From contig CALGJV010000014.1 in NCBI GenBank assembly GCA_937928595.1, positions 19,751 to 83,750 on the forward strand: a stretch of 64,000 nucleotides of DNA, given 5' to 3'. Made by a program: the position numbers and the translations under genes. The stretch is from an uncultured Phycisphaerae bacterium (GTDB lineage Bacteria; Planctomycetota; Phycisphaerae; UBA1845; Fen-1342). Positions 8,088-17,176 of this stretch are shown piece by piece. Numbering within the stretch: the first letter of the stretch is position 1; each line of letters begins with the position of its first letter. Below the pieces are notes generated by a model. The model was not told the DNA's origin. It searched no databases and worked only from the letters and a program-made list of their open reading frames with translations.

Positions 8088-9731
8088 ATGAGCACCGCGA
8101 TCGGCCGCCGCCGTTACCTGACCAACTTCGAGCCGCATCGGCTGCCCCACCTGTTCACGGACACCCTCGTGCTGGGGGCGGGTGTCGCCGGGCTCCAGGC
8201 GGCGCTGGAGGCGGCCGAAGAGGGCGACGTCCTGCTGATCACGAAGGGGCCCGCCGACGAGTCGGCCTCGTCGTGGGCGCAAGGCGGCATCGCGGCGGCG
8301 ACGGAAGCGGGCGATTCGCCCGACCTGCACGCCGAGGACACGCGCGCCGTCGCCTGCGGCCTGGGGCACCCGGACGTGATCGCCGGCGCCGTCGCGGAGG
8401 CACCGGAGCTGATCGCCGAGCTGGCCCGGCGCGGCGCGGTGTTCGACCGGCACGGCGACGCCCTCGAAGCCGGACGCGAGGGCGGCCACACGCGGTCGCG
8501 GATCGTCCACGCCTCGGATGCCACCGGCCGTGAGATCGTGCGCGTGCTGCTGGAGGCGGTCCGCCGCCATCCGCGGATCCGCGTGTTTGAGCACTGCTTC
8601 GCGATCGACCTGCTGTCGCACGAAGACCACGTGGTCGGTGTCGTGACGCACCACGGCAAGTACGGGCACCAGATGTTCTGGGCCACGACGACGATCCTCG
8701 CGACGGGCGGCTGCGGGCGGGTGTTCCGCGAGACGACCAACCCGCCGCTGGCCACGGGCGACGGGCTCGCGATGGCGCTGCGGGCCGGTGCCGTGCTGCG
8801 GGACATGGAGATGATCCAGTTCCACCCGACCACGCTCTACGTCGCCGGCGCGGCCCGCGCCCTGATCAGCGAGGCCGTGCGGGGCGACGGCGCGTACCTG
8901 GTGAACCGGGCCGGGCGGCGCTTCATGGCCGACTACGACCCCCGCGGCGAGCTGGCCCCGCGCGACGTGGTCAGCCGCGCCATCGCGGCCGAGATGAAAC
9001 GCGAGCACGCGCCGTGCGTCTACCTCGACGTGCGCCACTTTCCCCCGGGGCGCTTCGCGGCCCGCTTCCCCAACCTGGACCGCTTGTGCCGGGACTTCGA
9101 CATCCGCCCGGAACGTGACCTCATCCCCGTGCGCCCCAGCGCGCACTACAGCATCGGCGGCGTCATTGTGGACATGGACGGCCGCACGACGCTGCCGGGT
9201 CTGCTCGCCTGCGGCGAGGTGAGCTCGACCGGGCTGCACGGCGCGAATCGCCTGGCCAGCAACTCCCTGCTCGAGGGGCTGGTCTGGGGGCGGCGGGCCG
9301 GGCGCGCGGCCGCGGCCCGGACCCGGACCAACGGGCGTCCGAATCGGCCGCTGCCGGTCAGTCACTTGCTGCCGCCTTCGCCGCGGACGACGCTGGACCT
9401 GACGGACGTGCTCAACAGCCTCCAGAGCCTGATGTCACGCAATGTGGCGGTGGAGCGCAGCGGCGACCGGCTGCGGGAGACGCTCGAGATCATCGAATTC
9501 TGGGCGCGCTACGTGATGGACAAGGTGTTCGACGCGCCGCTGGCGTGGGAAACGCAGAACATGCTGACGGTCGCATACGCGATCACGACCGGCGCGGCCA
9601 CGCGGTGCGAGTCACGCGGGGTACATTACCGCACGGACTACCCGGATACGGACGCACAGTGGCGGTGCCACATCGACCTCGTGCGGGTCGAGAGCGGCCT
9701 CCAGGCGGCGACCGCCCCGGTACCGGACTGA
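8088..9731 (+). CDS. nadB: L-aspartate oxidase
   Basis: The 547-residue flavoprotein makes iminoaspartate, the first step of de novo NAD synthesis. The FAD dinucleotide fold is TLVLGAGVAGLQAALEA. The family motifs SSWAQGGIAAA, HTRSRIVHASDATGREI, MIQFHPTTLY, RPSAHYSIGGV and SSTGLHGANRLASNSLLEG are all present, covering FAD binding and substrate residues. A C-terminal helical domain follows. It lies 136 bp after the cyclo-ligase gene, possibly with its own promoter (TACCAT near 8007). No nadA or nadC is in the window. Confidence 0.95.
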   Translation: MSTAIGRRRYLTNFEPHRLPHLFTDTLVLGAGVAGLQAALEAAEEGDVLLITKGPADESASSWAQGGIAAATEAGDSPDLHAEDTRAVACGLGHPDVIAGAVAEAPELIAELARRGAVFDRHGDALEAGREGGHTRSRIVHASDATGREIVRVLLEAVRRHPRIRVFEHCFAIDLLSHEDHVVGVVTHHGKYGHQMFWATTTILATGGCGRVFRETTNPPLATGDGLAMALRAGAVLRDMEMIQFHPTTLYVAGAARALISEAVRGDGAYLVNRAGRRFMADYDPRGELAPRDVVSRAIAAEMKREHAPCVYLDVRHFPPGRFAARFPNLDRLCRDFDIRPERDLIPVRPSAHYSIGGVIVDMDGRTTLPGLLACGEVSSTGLHGANRLASNSLLEGLVWGRRAGRAAAARTRTNGRPNRPLPVSHLLPPSPRTTLDLTDVLNSLQSLMSRNVAVERSGDRLRETLEIIEFWARYVMDKVFDAPLAWETQNMLTVAYAITTGAATRCESRGVHYRTDYPDTDAQWRCHIDLVRVESGLQAATAPVPD

Positions 9732-9769
9732 GAGGATCGGCCGTCGCCCCGGCGGCCCGCGAGGAGCGC

Positions 9770-10873
9770 ATGGTCGTCTGGCTGTACGTCGGGTTCATCG
9801 CCTTCGTCCTCGCCATGCTGGCGCTGGACCTGGGGGTGCTCAACCGCAAAGCCCACGTCATCGGGGCACGCGAAGCGCTGGCCTGGTCGGCCGGCTGGAT
9901 CGCGCTCGGCCTGTTGTTCGCGGTTTTCGTGTACTACGCGTACCAGGGCCAGTGGCTCGGGCTGGGACACGGCGTCGACCCGGCGGACGGCCGCATCAAC
10001 GACGGCCTGACGGCCACCACGAAGTATCTCACGGGCTACATCGTCGAGAAGTCGCTGAGCCTCGACAACATCTTCGTCATCGCGATGATCTTCGCCTTCT
10101 TCGGCGTGCCGGCGATGTACCAGCACCGCGTGCTGTTCTGGGGCATTCTCGGCGCGCTCATCCTGCGCGGCGTGATGATCGGCGTCGGCGCTCAGCTCGT
10201 CGCGGCGTTCCACTGGGTGCTGTACGTCTTCGGCGCGTTCCTGGTCGTCACGGCCGTCAAGATGCTCTGGCTCAGCAACGAACCGAGCAACCCGCACCGC
10301 AACCCGGTCGTGCGGCTCGCGCGCCGCGTGCTGCCCGTGACCGACGGCTTCCACGGGGAGCACTTCGTGGTCCGCGCCGGCTCGGCCCAGTCCGCCGAAG
10401 CCGCGACGCCCGGCGCGCCGCGGCAAGCGGACGTCGCCGTGGCCGCCGCGCGGCCCGGGACCCTGATGCTCACCCCGCTAGCGCTAACGCTGGTCACCGT
10501 GGAAACCACCGACGTCGTCTTCGCGGTCGATTCGATCCCTGCCATCTTCGCCATCACGGCCGACCCGTTTCTCGTGTTCACGAGCAACGTGTTCGCGATC
10601 CTCGGACTCCGCGCGCTCTACTTCGCGCTGGCCGCGATGATCGAGAAGTTCCGTTATCTCAAGGTCTCCCTGGCGATCGTGCTGGCGTACGTCGGCGTCA
10701 AGATGCTTGTGTCGCGGCACTTCCACATCCCGACCACCGTGTCGCTCGTCGTGATCGCGGCGGTACTCCTCGGCGGGGCGGCGGTCTCCGTCATGATCGC
10801 CCGCCTCCGACCCCCGCTCGAGTCCCTGTCCGCCGCCCCCCTGGAGCAGCCCCATGTCCGCGGCGATTCCTGA
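9770..10873 (+). CDS. TerC-family integral membrane protein
   Basis: The 367-residue polytopic protein has the TerC/Alx layout: an N-terminal helix (LYVGFIAFVLAMLALDLGVLN), the paired acidic intramembrane motifs EKSLSLDNIFVIAMIF and ETTDVVFAVDSIPAIF, and the TSNVFAILGLRALYF segment. An extra hydrophilic loop of about 70 residues sits between the two halves. Members of the family export Mn2+ or other metals. The ATG at 9770 follows GAGGAG at 9761-9766. The stop codon lies 20 bp inside the next gene. Confidence 0.92.
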   Translation: MVVWLYVGFIAFVLAMLALDLGVLNRKAHVIGAREALAWSAGWIALGLLFAVFVYYAYQGQWLGLGHGVDPADGRINDGLTATTKYLTGYIVEKSLSLDNIFVIAMIFAFFGVPAMYQHRVLFWGILGALILRGVMIGVGAQLVAAFHWVLYVFGAFLVVTAVKMLWLSNEPSNPHRNPVVRLARRVLPVTDGFHGEHFVVRAGSAQSAEAATPGAPRQADVAVAAARPGTLMLTPLALTLVTVETTDVVFAVDSIPAIFAITADPFLVFTSNVFAILGLRALYFALAAMIEKFRYLKVSLAIVLAYVGVKMLVSRHFHIPTTVSLVVIAAVLLGGAAVSVMIARLRPPLESLSAAPLEQPHVRGDS

Positions 10874-12566
10874 ACCGGGCACCCCGGCGGGCCCGCCCGA
10901 CGCCGCCGCGTGGCGCATCGTGCGGCGACTGTTCCTGGGCGTCCTGCTCGTCGGCGTCGCCTGGCGCATCCTCCGCTACGCCCTCGGTTTCCCGATCTGG
11001 GGCGACGAGGCCTTCGTCGCCGTCAACTTCGTCGTCCGCGACTTTCGCAGCCTGTTCGATCCGCTCCTCTATGGCCAGATCGTGCCGCTGGGCTTTTCGT
11101 GGCTCGAACTCCTCGCCAGCCGCGCGCTGGGGTTCTCCGAGTGGGCTCTGCGGCTCGTCCCGTTCCTCACCGGGCTCGTGTCGCTGGGACTCTTCGCGTG
11201 GTTCGCGGCGCGCTTCGTCGACGGGCCCGCCGCCTGGCTGGCAGCCGGCATCTTCGCGGTCTCGTACTACCCGATCCGCCACGCGGCCGAGGTGAAGCCC
11301 TACGCGCTCGACCTGCTCGTGTCGCTGCTGCTCACGGTCGTTGGCTGGCGGCTTCTGGCGGACCCGCGGCGGCGCGGCGCCTGGGTTGCGCTCGTCCTCC
11401 TCGTAGCCCTCGCCCCGTGGCTGTCGTACACGAGCCTTTTCGTGGCGGGCAGTCTGGCGCTGCTGCTGGCGTGGCGCGCCTGGCGCGAGCGGGGCCGCGG
11501 CGGTGCGTGGCCGGGGGTGGCGGCCGTGGTCGTCGTGCTGGGGCTGAGCGCCGGGCTGATGGTCCTGACGTACGCTCTGCCGCACGCGGCGGCCGCGGCG
11601 CGGCTCAAACAGATCGACATGTGGACTCAGGCGTTCCCCCCCCTGAGCGAGCCGTGGAAACTGCCTTTGTGGTTGCTGGTCATCCACGCCGGGCAAATGC
11701 TGGCTTACCCGCAAGGTGGATCCACCTTCGGCAGCGTGGGCACGCTCGCGCTCGTCGTCATCGGGGCGGTATGGGTCGCGCGCCGGCGCGGCGCGGAGGC
11801 CTGGCTCCTGCTCGGACCGCTCGCGCCGGCACTGATCGCGGCGGCCCTGCGGGCGTACCCGTACGGCGGCACGGCGCGCACCATGCTCTACATGGCGCCC
11901 GCGTTCTGTCTGCTCGCGGGGATCGGGCTGTGGGAACTGCTGCGGCGGCTGCCGCCGCGCGGTCCGCTGATCGGGGTCGCGAGTGCCGCCGGCGCGCTGC
12001 TGACCTTCGCCATCGTGGGCGCCGCGCGCGATGTGCGCGAGCCGTACAAGACCGAGGCGGTGTACCGCAGCCGTGAGGCGGTGCGCACGCTCGCGCGGGA
12101 AACGGGCCCCGCGGATCGCTGGGCGGTGTTCAACGCCGACCGCGACGTGCCGTACGCGCCCAACCTTCGCGATTGGGGCGGCGTCGGCGGCCAGTTCGTA
12201 TTCGACGTGCTGCGCTACGCACCGGTGCCGGTCGTGTGGGCCCCGCCGCCGGACGAGGTGGCCGCGCCGCCCGGCGGCCGGCTGTGGGTGCTGCTCTACC
12301 GCGCGGACAGCCCCAAGGTCGATTTTCCGGACGAGCAGTGGACGGCCTACCGCGAGGCCCTCACGGCGCGCCTCGGTGTCGCCCAGCGCTGGGTCTTTCC
12401 GGTGAAGGACGAGACCGACAAGCACGGTCGCGCGAAGAAGGAATTCGTCGAAGGGTACGCCTTCGGCGGCTACAGCTCGGCCGGCGGCGGCGCAGCGCTC
12501 GACCGCACCCGCAGTCCCGCCAGCAGCACCACCGCCGCGACCGAGATGACGGCGGACAGCCCGTAG
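10854..12566 (+). CDS. GT39/PMT-like membrane glycosyltransferase
   Basis: The 570-residue polytopic protein resembles the dolichyl/polyprenyl-phosphate-sugar transferase superfamily. The catalytic acidic pair in the first external loop is visible (GFPIWGDEAFVAVNF), followed by SYYPIRHAAEVKPYALDLL and about ten hydrophobic helices. A soluble periplasmic domain follows from about residue 390. It probably transfers a sugar from a lipid carrier to protein or lipid. It starts 20 bp before the end of the TerC gene. The last ~30 residues are Ser/Thr/Ala-rich and overlap the convergent MFS gene by 97 bp, so the true end may be a read-through extension. Confidence 0.8.
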   Translation: MSAAIPEPGTPAGPPDAAAWRIVRRLFLGVLLVGVAWRILRYALGFPIWGDEAFVAVNFVVRDFRSLFDPLLYGQIVPLGFSWLELLASRALGFSEWALRLVPFLTGLVSLGLFAWFAARFVDGPAAWLAAGIFAVSYYPIRHAAEVKPYALDLLVSLLLTVVGWRLLADPRRRGAWVALVLLVALAPWLSYTSLFVAGSLALLLAWRAWRERGRGGAWPGVAAVVVVLGLSAGLMVLTYALPHAAAAARLKQIDMWTQAFPPLSEPWKLPLWLLVIHAGQMLAYPQGGSTFGSVGTLALVVIGAVWVARRRGAEAWLLLGPLAPALIAAALRAYPYGGTARTMLYMAPAFCLLAGIGLWELLRRLPPRGPLIGVASAAGALLTFAIVGAARDVREPYKTEAVYRSREAVRTLARETGPADRWAVFNADRDVPYAPNLRDWGGVGGQFVFDVLRYAPVPVVWAPPPDEVAAPPGGRLWVLLYRADSPKVDFPDEQWTAYREALTARLGVAQRWVFPVKDETDKHGRAKKEFVEGYAFGGYSSAGGGAALDRTRSPASSTTAATEMTADSP

Positions 12567-13645
12567 GGCGCGGTCGCTCCCACCGCGCGGAACAGCCCGC
12601 CCGCGATCGGCGCGCCCACGCCGCGCGCCAGCGCCGTCACTCCCTGGTGCAGCCCCAACAGCGCCCCCTGCCGGTCCGCGCCCGCACAGGCGGACACCAG
12701 CGCCGTGATCGTCGGCGTGCTCAGCGCGGCGCCGACGCCCACGAGGCACATGCCGACCCACAGCCCGACCCGCGGCGGACTCAGGGCGATCAGCGCTCCG
12801 CCGAGGGCGAGTGCGATCAGTCCGGCCAGTGCCGGCCACTTGTCACCAACCCGCGGCACGAGCGCCCGAAGCACGCCGCCCTGGACGAGCGTCGCGAGCA
12901 GCCCGAACAGCGCGAAGAAGTACGCAACCTCAGCCTCCCGGTAGTCGTATTCGGTCTTCGCGAGCATGCTGAACGTGGTCGTGATCTGCGTGACCGCCAG
13001 CGTGCTGATGAGCGTCGCGAGCAGCAGCGGGGTCACGTTGGGCAGTGCCCACAAACCGCGATCGAGGCTCCTCAGGCGGACGCTGGTCGTGACCGCTTCC
13101 GGCGGCCGCGTTTCGCGCAGGCCCACGAGGCACGTCAGCACCGACACCGCCTGCAACCCCGCCCCTGCCCAACCGACCAGCGCATGCGAGCCGAAGTGCG
13201 TCACCAGCCCGCCCATCAGCGGGCCCAGGATCATCGACAGCCCGAAGGCCGCCCCGAGCACCCCCATCGCCGGGCCGCGTTTGGCGACCGGCGTCACGTC
13301 CGCGACAACCGCGGACGACAGCGCCGCCTGCGCGCCAAAGATGCCCGCGAGCAGCCGCGACACGGCCAGCCACAACAGGTTCGGCGCGATGGCCCACGCC
13401 ACCGAGCTGGCAAGGGTCCCGAGGCTCGCGACGACCATCAGCGGCCGCCGGCCGAAACGCTCCGACAACCGCCCGAAAAGCGGGTTGAAGATGACGCGTG
13501 GTCCGGACATTAGCGCGAACAGGATGCCAACCCACACGGGCCCGCCGCCGAACTCGGCGCAGTAGTAGTTCATGATCGGGAACACGGCCCAGAGGACCAT
13601 GCCCTCGCAGAACACAACGATCGCGGCCGCGATGACAGGCGACAT
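12470..13645 (-). CDS. MFS efflux transporter (TetA/TCR-like)
   Basis: The 391-residue protein has 12 predicted helices. The MFS loop signature is visible between helices 2 and 3 (NPLFGRLSERFGRRPLMV), and the antiporter motif of helix 5 is GAAFGLSMILGPLMGG. Length and arrangement fit class-B drug:H+ antiporters; the substrate is unknown. A TACCAT hexamer at 13654-13659 ends 8 nt before the ATG. The gene converges on the GT39-like gene; the overlap covers its final helix. Confidence 0.88.
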   Translation of the reverse strand: MSPVIAAAIVVFCEGMVLWAVFPIMNYYCAEFGGGPVWVGILFALMSGPRVIFNPLFGRLSERFGRRPLMVVASLGTLASSVAWAIAPNLLWLAVSRLLAGIFGAQAALSSAVVADVTPVAKRGPAMGVLGAAFGLSMILGPLMGGLVTHFGSHALVGWAGAGLQAVSVLTCLVGLRETRPPEAVTTSVRLRSLDRGLWALPNVTPLLLATLISTLAVTQITTTFSMLAKTEYDYREAEVAYFFALFGLLATLVQGGVLRALVPRVGDKWPALAGLIALALGGALIALSPPRVGLWVGMCLVGVGAALSTPTITALVSACAGADRQGALLGLHQGVTALARGVGAPIAGGLFRAVGATAPYGLSAVISVAAVVLLAGLRVRSSAAPPPAEL

Positions 13646-13653
13646 GGCCGGGC

Positions 13654-13659
13654 ATGGTA
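13654..13659 (-). promoter_or_regulatory. Possible -10 (TACCAT) close to MFS start
   Basis: On the minus strand TACCAT is followed after 8 nt by the ATG at 13645, leaving room for almost no 5' leader. Confidence 0.3.
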
Positions 13660-13692
13660 CCGGAAGCCCCGGAGGCGCACAGGGCGGCGGGC

Positions 13693-15630
13693 TCAGGCGG
13701 GCGGGGCCTTCGGTCCGAGCACGCGCTGGTCACCGAGTCGGCGGGTAATGCCGGTGGCGTCGAGGTGCTCGACCAGCGGGACGACGTACTTGCGCGTGGA
13801 GTTGAGCAGCGTGCGAATGTCTGCCACGGTCAAAGGCCGCCCGCCGCGCAGCGCGCTCGTGACCTGCCGAACCACGACGTCCCAGGCGTCCGAATGCAGC
13901 CAGAACGCATTGGCGATCCGCACGAGCCGGCCGCGCGCCGTCGCCAGCGCCACGAGCTCGGCGACGCGCGGCGCGTTGCGGTCGGTGCGGCACCGCAGTG
14001 CCGCGAGGTCCGGCGGCGCGAGCCCGGCGGCGGCGAATTCGGCCACGATCGCGTCGTAGAGCCTCTGGTCGTCCGGGCTGAGCTCGTCGCGATGATCGCG
14101 CGGCACCACCCGGTCGCCAATGATCCGCACGTGTCCCGCGACGATCAGCCACTCCGCCAGCGCCGCCCGGTGACGCGGGGGACAGACCCGCGGCATCCAG
14201 CCGACCCACTCCGCGCGCGGGACGCCGCCCGAGCGCGGGTTCGCGGCCAAGTGCCGCGCCAGCCGCGTGCCGATCTCGACGGCCACCGCTTCGAGCAAGG
14301 TCGCGTGCAGCGGCAAACCCGGGGACGCGCCCTCCAGTACCACGACCCGCCCGGCGTCACGAAGGCTTTGCAGGAGCCGCGCCGCCTCGCCCGCATCCGG
14401 CACGCCCGCCAGCGTCGCGAGCAGCGCGTCCGGCAGCAACCGCCAGCCCGCATCGCGGACGACTTCCTCGAGGCGCGCACGGGCCGAGCTCTCCGACAGA
14501 ACCGCCAGACCGGCGGGATGCGGCGGATGCCGCGTTGTCCACCGCCGCGCGAGCGGCCGGAGGATGCGCCCCCCGCCAAGCGTTTGCGTCGCGGCCTCGT
14601 CGCGTAGCAGGAACGGCTGGCCCCAGGTTGCGACGACCGGCGTGGCGGTCCGGAGCTGCGCGTAGACACCGCGCAGGCCGGGCTCGCGCGGCGGCTCGGC
14701 CAGGCGCACCTCGGCCAGCGCCTCGGTCGTTGCGATGTGCAGGCGGGCACGGACGACCTGGCGCAACGTCTTGCCGGGCATCCGCAGTGTCGCGAGCCGC
14801 GCTTCGAGCCACGTCGTGGCGTGCAGATAGCCGGGCGTCGCCAGCTCGCATCCGCGGGAAACGCTTTCAAGCGGCACACCGGCCAGGTTCACGGCCAGCC
14901 GCGCCCGCCCGGCCACTACCTCGCGCGGGTCGTTGTGCGCCTGAAGTTCTCGCACGCGCACCCGTGTTCCCGCCGGCCAAAGCTCGAGCTCGTCATCGCG
15001 CCGCACGGCCCCGTGCGCCACCGACCCGGTAACGACGGTGCCGCGCCCCGCAACCGTGAACGCGCGGTCAATCGGCAGCCGGAACCAGTGATACGCCGCG
15101 CGCGGCCGTTGGGCGTCGCGGGCGCAGCGGACCAGCGCGGCGCGGAGTTCATCCAGGCCGCGGCCGGTCAGCGCGGAGGTGCGAACACAGGCCCGCGGCA
15201 CGAGTCCGCACGCAGCCAGCGTAGCACGGGCTTCTTCCTCGACCTCGTCGGCCCAGGCGTCGTCCACGAGGTCCATCTTCGTGAGCACGAGCAGGCAATC
15301 GCGGAGCCCCAGCAGCGCCAGCACCTCGGCGTGCTCCCGTGTCTGAGGCATGACGGAATCGTCGGCCGCCACCACCAGCGCCGCGAGGTCGATGCCGGTG
15401 ACGCCCGCCACCATGTTGCGCAGAAAACGCTCGTGGCCCGGCACGTCCACGAACGCGATGTCGCAGCCGTCGATCGCCGTGTGGGCGAACCCGAGGTCGA
15501 TCGTCATGCCGCGGGCCTTCTCCTCCGGCAGCCGATCCGGGTCCGTGCCCGTCAGCGCCAGCACGAGGCGGCTCTTGCCGTGGTCGATGTGACCCGCTGT
15601 GCCGACGACGAGCGTGGGGCGCTCCGCCAT
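13693..15630 (-). CDS. selB: Selenocysteine-specific translation elongation factor SelB
   Basis: The 645-residue protein is a translational GTPase with the SelB-specific N-terminus: G1 GHIDHGKS (residues 13-20), [21 protein letters not shown]3 [15 protein letters not shown] and G4 TKMDLVD. Domains II-III and four C-terminal winged helices for SECIS RNA binding follow. It delivers Sec-tRNA to in-frame UGA codons. It predicts selenoproteins in this genome; selA, selC and selD are not in the window. A TACAAT box at 15639-15644 ends 8 nt before the ATG. Confidence 0.95.
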   Translation of the reverse strand: MAERPTLVVGTAGHIDHGKSRLVLALTGTDPDRLPEEKARGMTIDLGFAHTAIDGCDIAFVDVPGHERFLRNMVAGVTGIDLAALVVAADDSVMPQTREHAEVLALLGLRDCLLVLTKMDLVDDAWADEVEEEARATLAACGLVPRACVRTSALTGRGLDELRAALVRCARDAQRPRAAYHWFRLPIDRAFTVAGRGTVVTGSVAHGAVRRDDELELWPAGTRVRVRELQAHNDPREVVAGRARLAVNLAGVPLESVSRGCELATPGYLHATTWLEARLATLRMPGKTLRQVVRARLHIATTEALAEVRLAEPPREPGLRGVYAQLRTATPVVATWGQPFLLRDEAATQTLGGGRILRPLARRWTTRHPPHPAGLAVLSESSARARLEEVVRDAGWRLLPDALLATLAGVPDAGEAARLLQSLRDAGRVVVLEGASPGLPLHATLLEAVAVEIGTRLARHLAANPRSGGVPRAEWVGWMPRVCPPRHRAALAEWLIVAGHVRIIGDRVVPRDHRDELSPDDQRLYDAIVAEFAAAGLAPPDLAALRCRTDRNAPRVAELVALATARGRLVRIANAFWLHSDAWDVVVRQVTSALRGGRPLTVADIRTLLNSTRKYVVPLVEHLDATGITRRLGDQRVLGPKAPPA

Positions 15631-15638
15631 GGTGATGG

Positions 15639-15644
15639 ATTGTA
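15639..15644 (-). promoter_or_regulatory. Likely -10 of selB (TACAAT)
   Basis: On the minus strand TACAAT lies 8 nt upstream of the selB ATG. No clear -35 or Shine-Dalgarno is seen, which suggests a leaderless or near-leaderless mRNA. Confidence 0.4.
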
Positions 15645-15827
15645 ATCCGCGTGCCGGACGGACCGCGCATCGCGGCAGCTTGTGCGTTCGGCGGCAGAGA
15701 CCGCCGGCCCGAGCCTCAGGAGCAGGGGAAGTCGGGCAAGAAAAAGATCCAAACTACCTTGATTCCCCAATAGACCCGCACTTTGAAGTCCCCTAGATTA
15801 GGGACAGGGTGGGGCTATGCCTCGGCA

Positions 15828-15866
15828 CAATGGCTCGTCAAGCAGGGGGGGCTTGGCGAGCCACTG
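15828..15866. repeat. 16-bp stem hairpin with a homopolymeric loop
   Basis: Bases 15828-15843 pair with 15851-15866 (one mismatch and one G-T pair), leaving the 7-nt loop AGGGGGG on the plus strand, CCCCCCT on the minus strand. No U-tract follows on either strand, so it is not a standard intrinsic terminator. A short outer helix (15818-15822 with 15874-15878) is possible, suggesting a structured RNA domain. Confidence 0.55.
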
Positions 15867-15902
15867 TTATTTCAGGCACGGTTCTGCTTTGGAAGCGTAG
15901 CA

Positions 15903-15972
15903 ACAAAAAAAGTCCGAGTGGGGGGCCGACAGGCCGGGGGGGAAACCTGTACGTGCCTCGCGCCACTCGGAC
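15903..15972 (-). ncRNA. Probable small RNA (~70 nt) with own promoter and terminator
   Basis: On the minus strand a consensus -10 (TATAAT) puts transcription start at about 15972. The transcript begins with a 10-nt arm (15972-15963) that pairs perfectly with 15921-15912 and is followed by seven U residues (15911-15905). The RNA therefore closes on itself and ends in an intrinsic terminator. Inside are a smaller helix (ACAGG with CCUGU) and two runs of six or seven C, one in a loop. It matches no RNA family I know (not 6S, SRP, tmRNA or tRNA-Sec). The C-rich loops could pair with G-rich ribosome binding sites; that is inference. Confidence 0.65.
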
Positions 15973-15978
15973 AGCTAG

Positions 15979-16006
15979 ATTATAGAAGCATTGTGACGGC
16001 TTGCAA
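15979..16006 (-). promoter_or_regulatory. Sigma70-type promoter of the small RNA
   Basis: On the minus strand TTGCAA (16006-16001), a 16-nt spacer and TATAAT (15984-15979) form the best consensus promoter in the window. The region upstream is A/T-rich with runs of A and T, like an UP element. Confidence 0.7.
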
Positions 16007-16405
16007 CACCGCCAGCAAAAACTTTCGGAGAACTTTTGCGAACCGTTTCGTTTCGGTGAAGGTCCGGCACACAGCTCGTCCATGAATCCTGTAAGATATT
16101 TTCAAACATGAGTTTATGAATACTGGCATCGGGCGGCCGGTTTGCCTTCCATTCCCGAGCGGCACCCGCCAAGGTGGACCGCGCGGAAGCACGCGGTCGC
16201 GACGGTCCGGACGATCGCCGACTCCCCGCGGCGCGGGCTCACAGCGCCGCTCTCAATCGGGTCTCGCCCCCTTCACGAGTTTCCAACAGGGCCCGTCGGT
16301 CCGAGATGGCCGATACTCCTGTGCAGCTTGCGTCGTCGGGGGCGGGGCGCGAGAATCGCGTCACGACTCGCGGCCGCGAGCGACGAGGTACACTAGACTC
16401 CCCTG

Positions 16406-17176
16406 ATGCGTTTCCACCTGCTGGCGGTTTCTGGGTTCGTGCTGAGCCAGATGGAGAGCATCCAGGGCTGGATGGATGTCGCGTTCTATCCTGCGTTGCT
16501 GCTCATCCTCGTGGTGGCGAGCCTGGGGGTTCCGATTCCCGAGGATCTGCCGCTGATCGCGGCCGGGGTAGTGCTCCGGACGACCGACGGCGTCGCCACC
16601 TGGCACGGCACGATTGTCGTGGCGCTGATCGGCATCATGAGCGGCGACCTTGTGTTATACACGCTGGGACGCCGTTGGGGGCCGGACCTGCTGAGTCACC
16701 GCTCGGTCCGCTGGCTGCTGACGCCCGAGCGCTATGCGGCGCTGAGCGCTAAGTTCCATTACCACGGCATGTGGCTGTGCTTCGTCGGCCGGTTCTTCAT
16801 GGGCGTCCGGGCGGCCATGTGCCTGACGGCCGGTGCCACGCGCTTTCCGTACTGGCGGTTCTTCCTCGCGGACTTCACCGGCGCCGTGCTGTCGGTGCCC
16901 TTCTTCATCATCCTGGGTTACTACTTCGCCGGCATGATCCCGCAACTGCGGGAGTACATCGCGGGGGCGGAGGGCGTGCTGCTCGGCACAGCAGCCGTCG
17001 TCGTGTTGATCCTCGCCCTGGTTTACCGGGCGCGCAAACGCCGACGCGCCGCCCGCGCCGCGGTTGCCGGCGAGTCTGCCCCCCCACCGGCCGCCGGGCC
17101 TCCCGGCGCGGAGCACTCCGCAGCCCGCCCGGTCGGCGCTGCGTGCGCATCGGATTACCCGCGCGCTCCTCAGTGA
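16406..17176 (+). CDS. DedA-family membrane protein
   Basis: The 256-residue protein has the DedA (VTT/SNARE-associated) signature: the re-entrant motif SLGVPIPEDLPLIAAGV, GDLVLYTLGRRWG, the conserved basic motif FVGRFFMGVRAAMCLTAGATR and FLADFTGAVLSVPFF. Bacterial DedA proteins move polyprenyl phosphate or phospholipids across the cytoplasmic membrane. The C-terminal ~50 residues are a low-complexity Ala/Pro/Arg tail. The stop overlaps the end of the convergent HIT gene by 7 bp. Confidence 0.93.
   Translation: MRFHLLAVSGFVLSQMESIQGWMDVAFYPALLLILVVASLGVPIPEDLPLIAAGVVLRTTDGVATWHGTIVVALIGIMSGDLVLYTLGRRWGPDLLSHRSVRWLLTPERYAALSAKFHYHGMWLCFVGRFFMGVRAAMCLTAGATRFPYWRFFLADFTGAVLSVPFFIILGYYFAGMIPQLREYIAGAEGVLLGTAAVVVLILALVYRARKRRRAARAAVAGESAPPPAAGPPGAEHSAARPVGAACASDYPRAPQ

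Larger units (their letters stand above)
15631..16405. other. 775-bp intergenic region, AT-richer than surroundings
   Basis: No convincing protein gene lies between selB and dedA. The stretch 15740-16130 is clearly less GC-rich than its neighbours. It holds a short inverted repeat at 15788-15806, the long hairpin at 15828-15866, the small RNA gene at 15903-15972 with its promoter, and an A/T-rich region with dyads (for example around 16015-16038) upstream of that promoter. From 16140 to 16405 I see nothing except TACACT at 16389-16394 before dedA. Confidence 0.6.

Noticed and set aside
15631..16405. selC tRNA-Sec, 6S, SRP or tmRNA gene in the selB upstream region
   Set aside because: No TCA-anticodon cloverleaf, GGAA tetraloop/SRP motif or tmRNA ends were found; the structured stretches do not fit these families.
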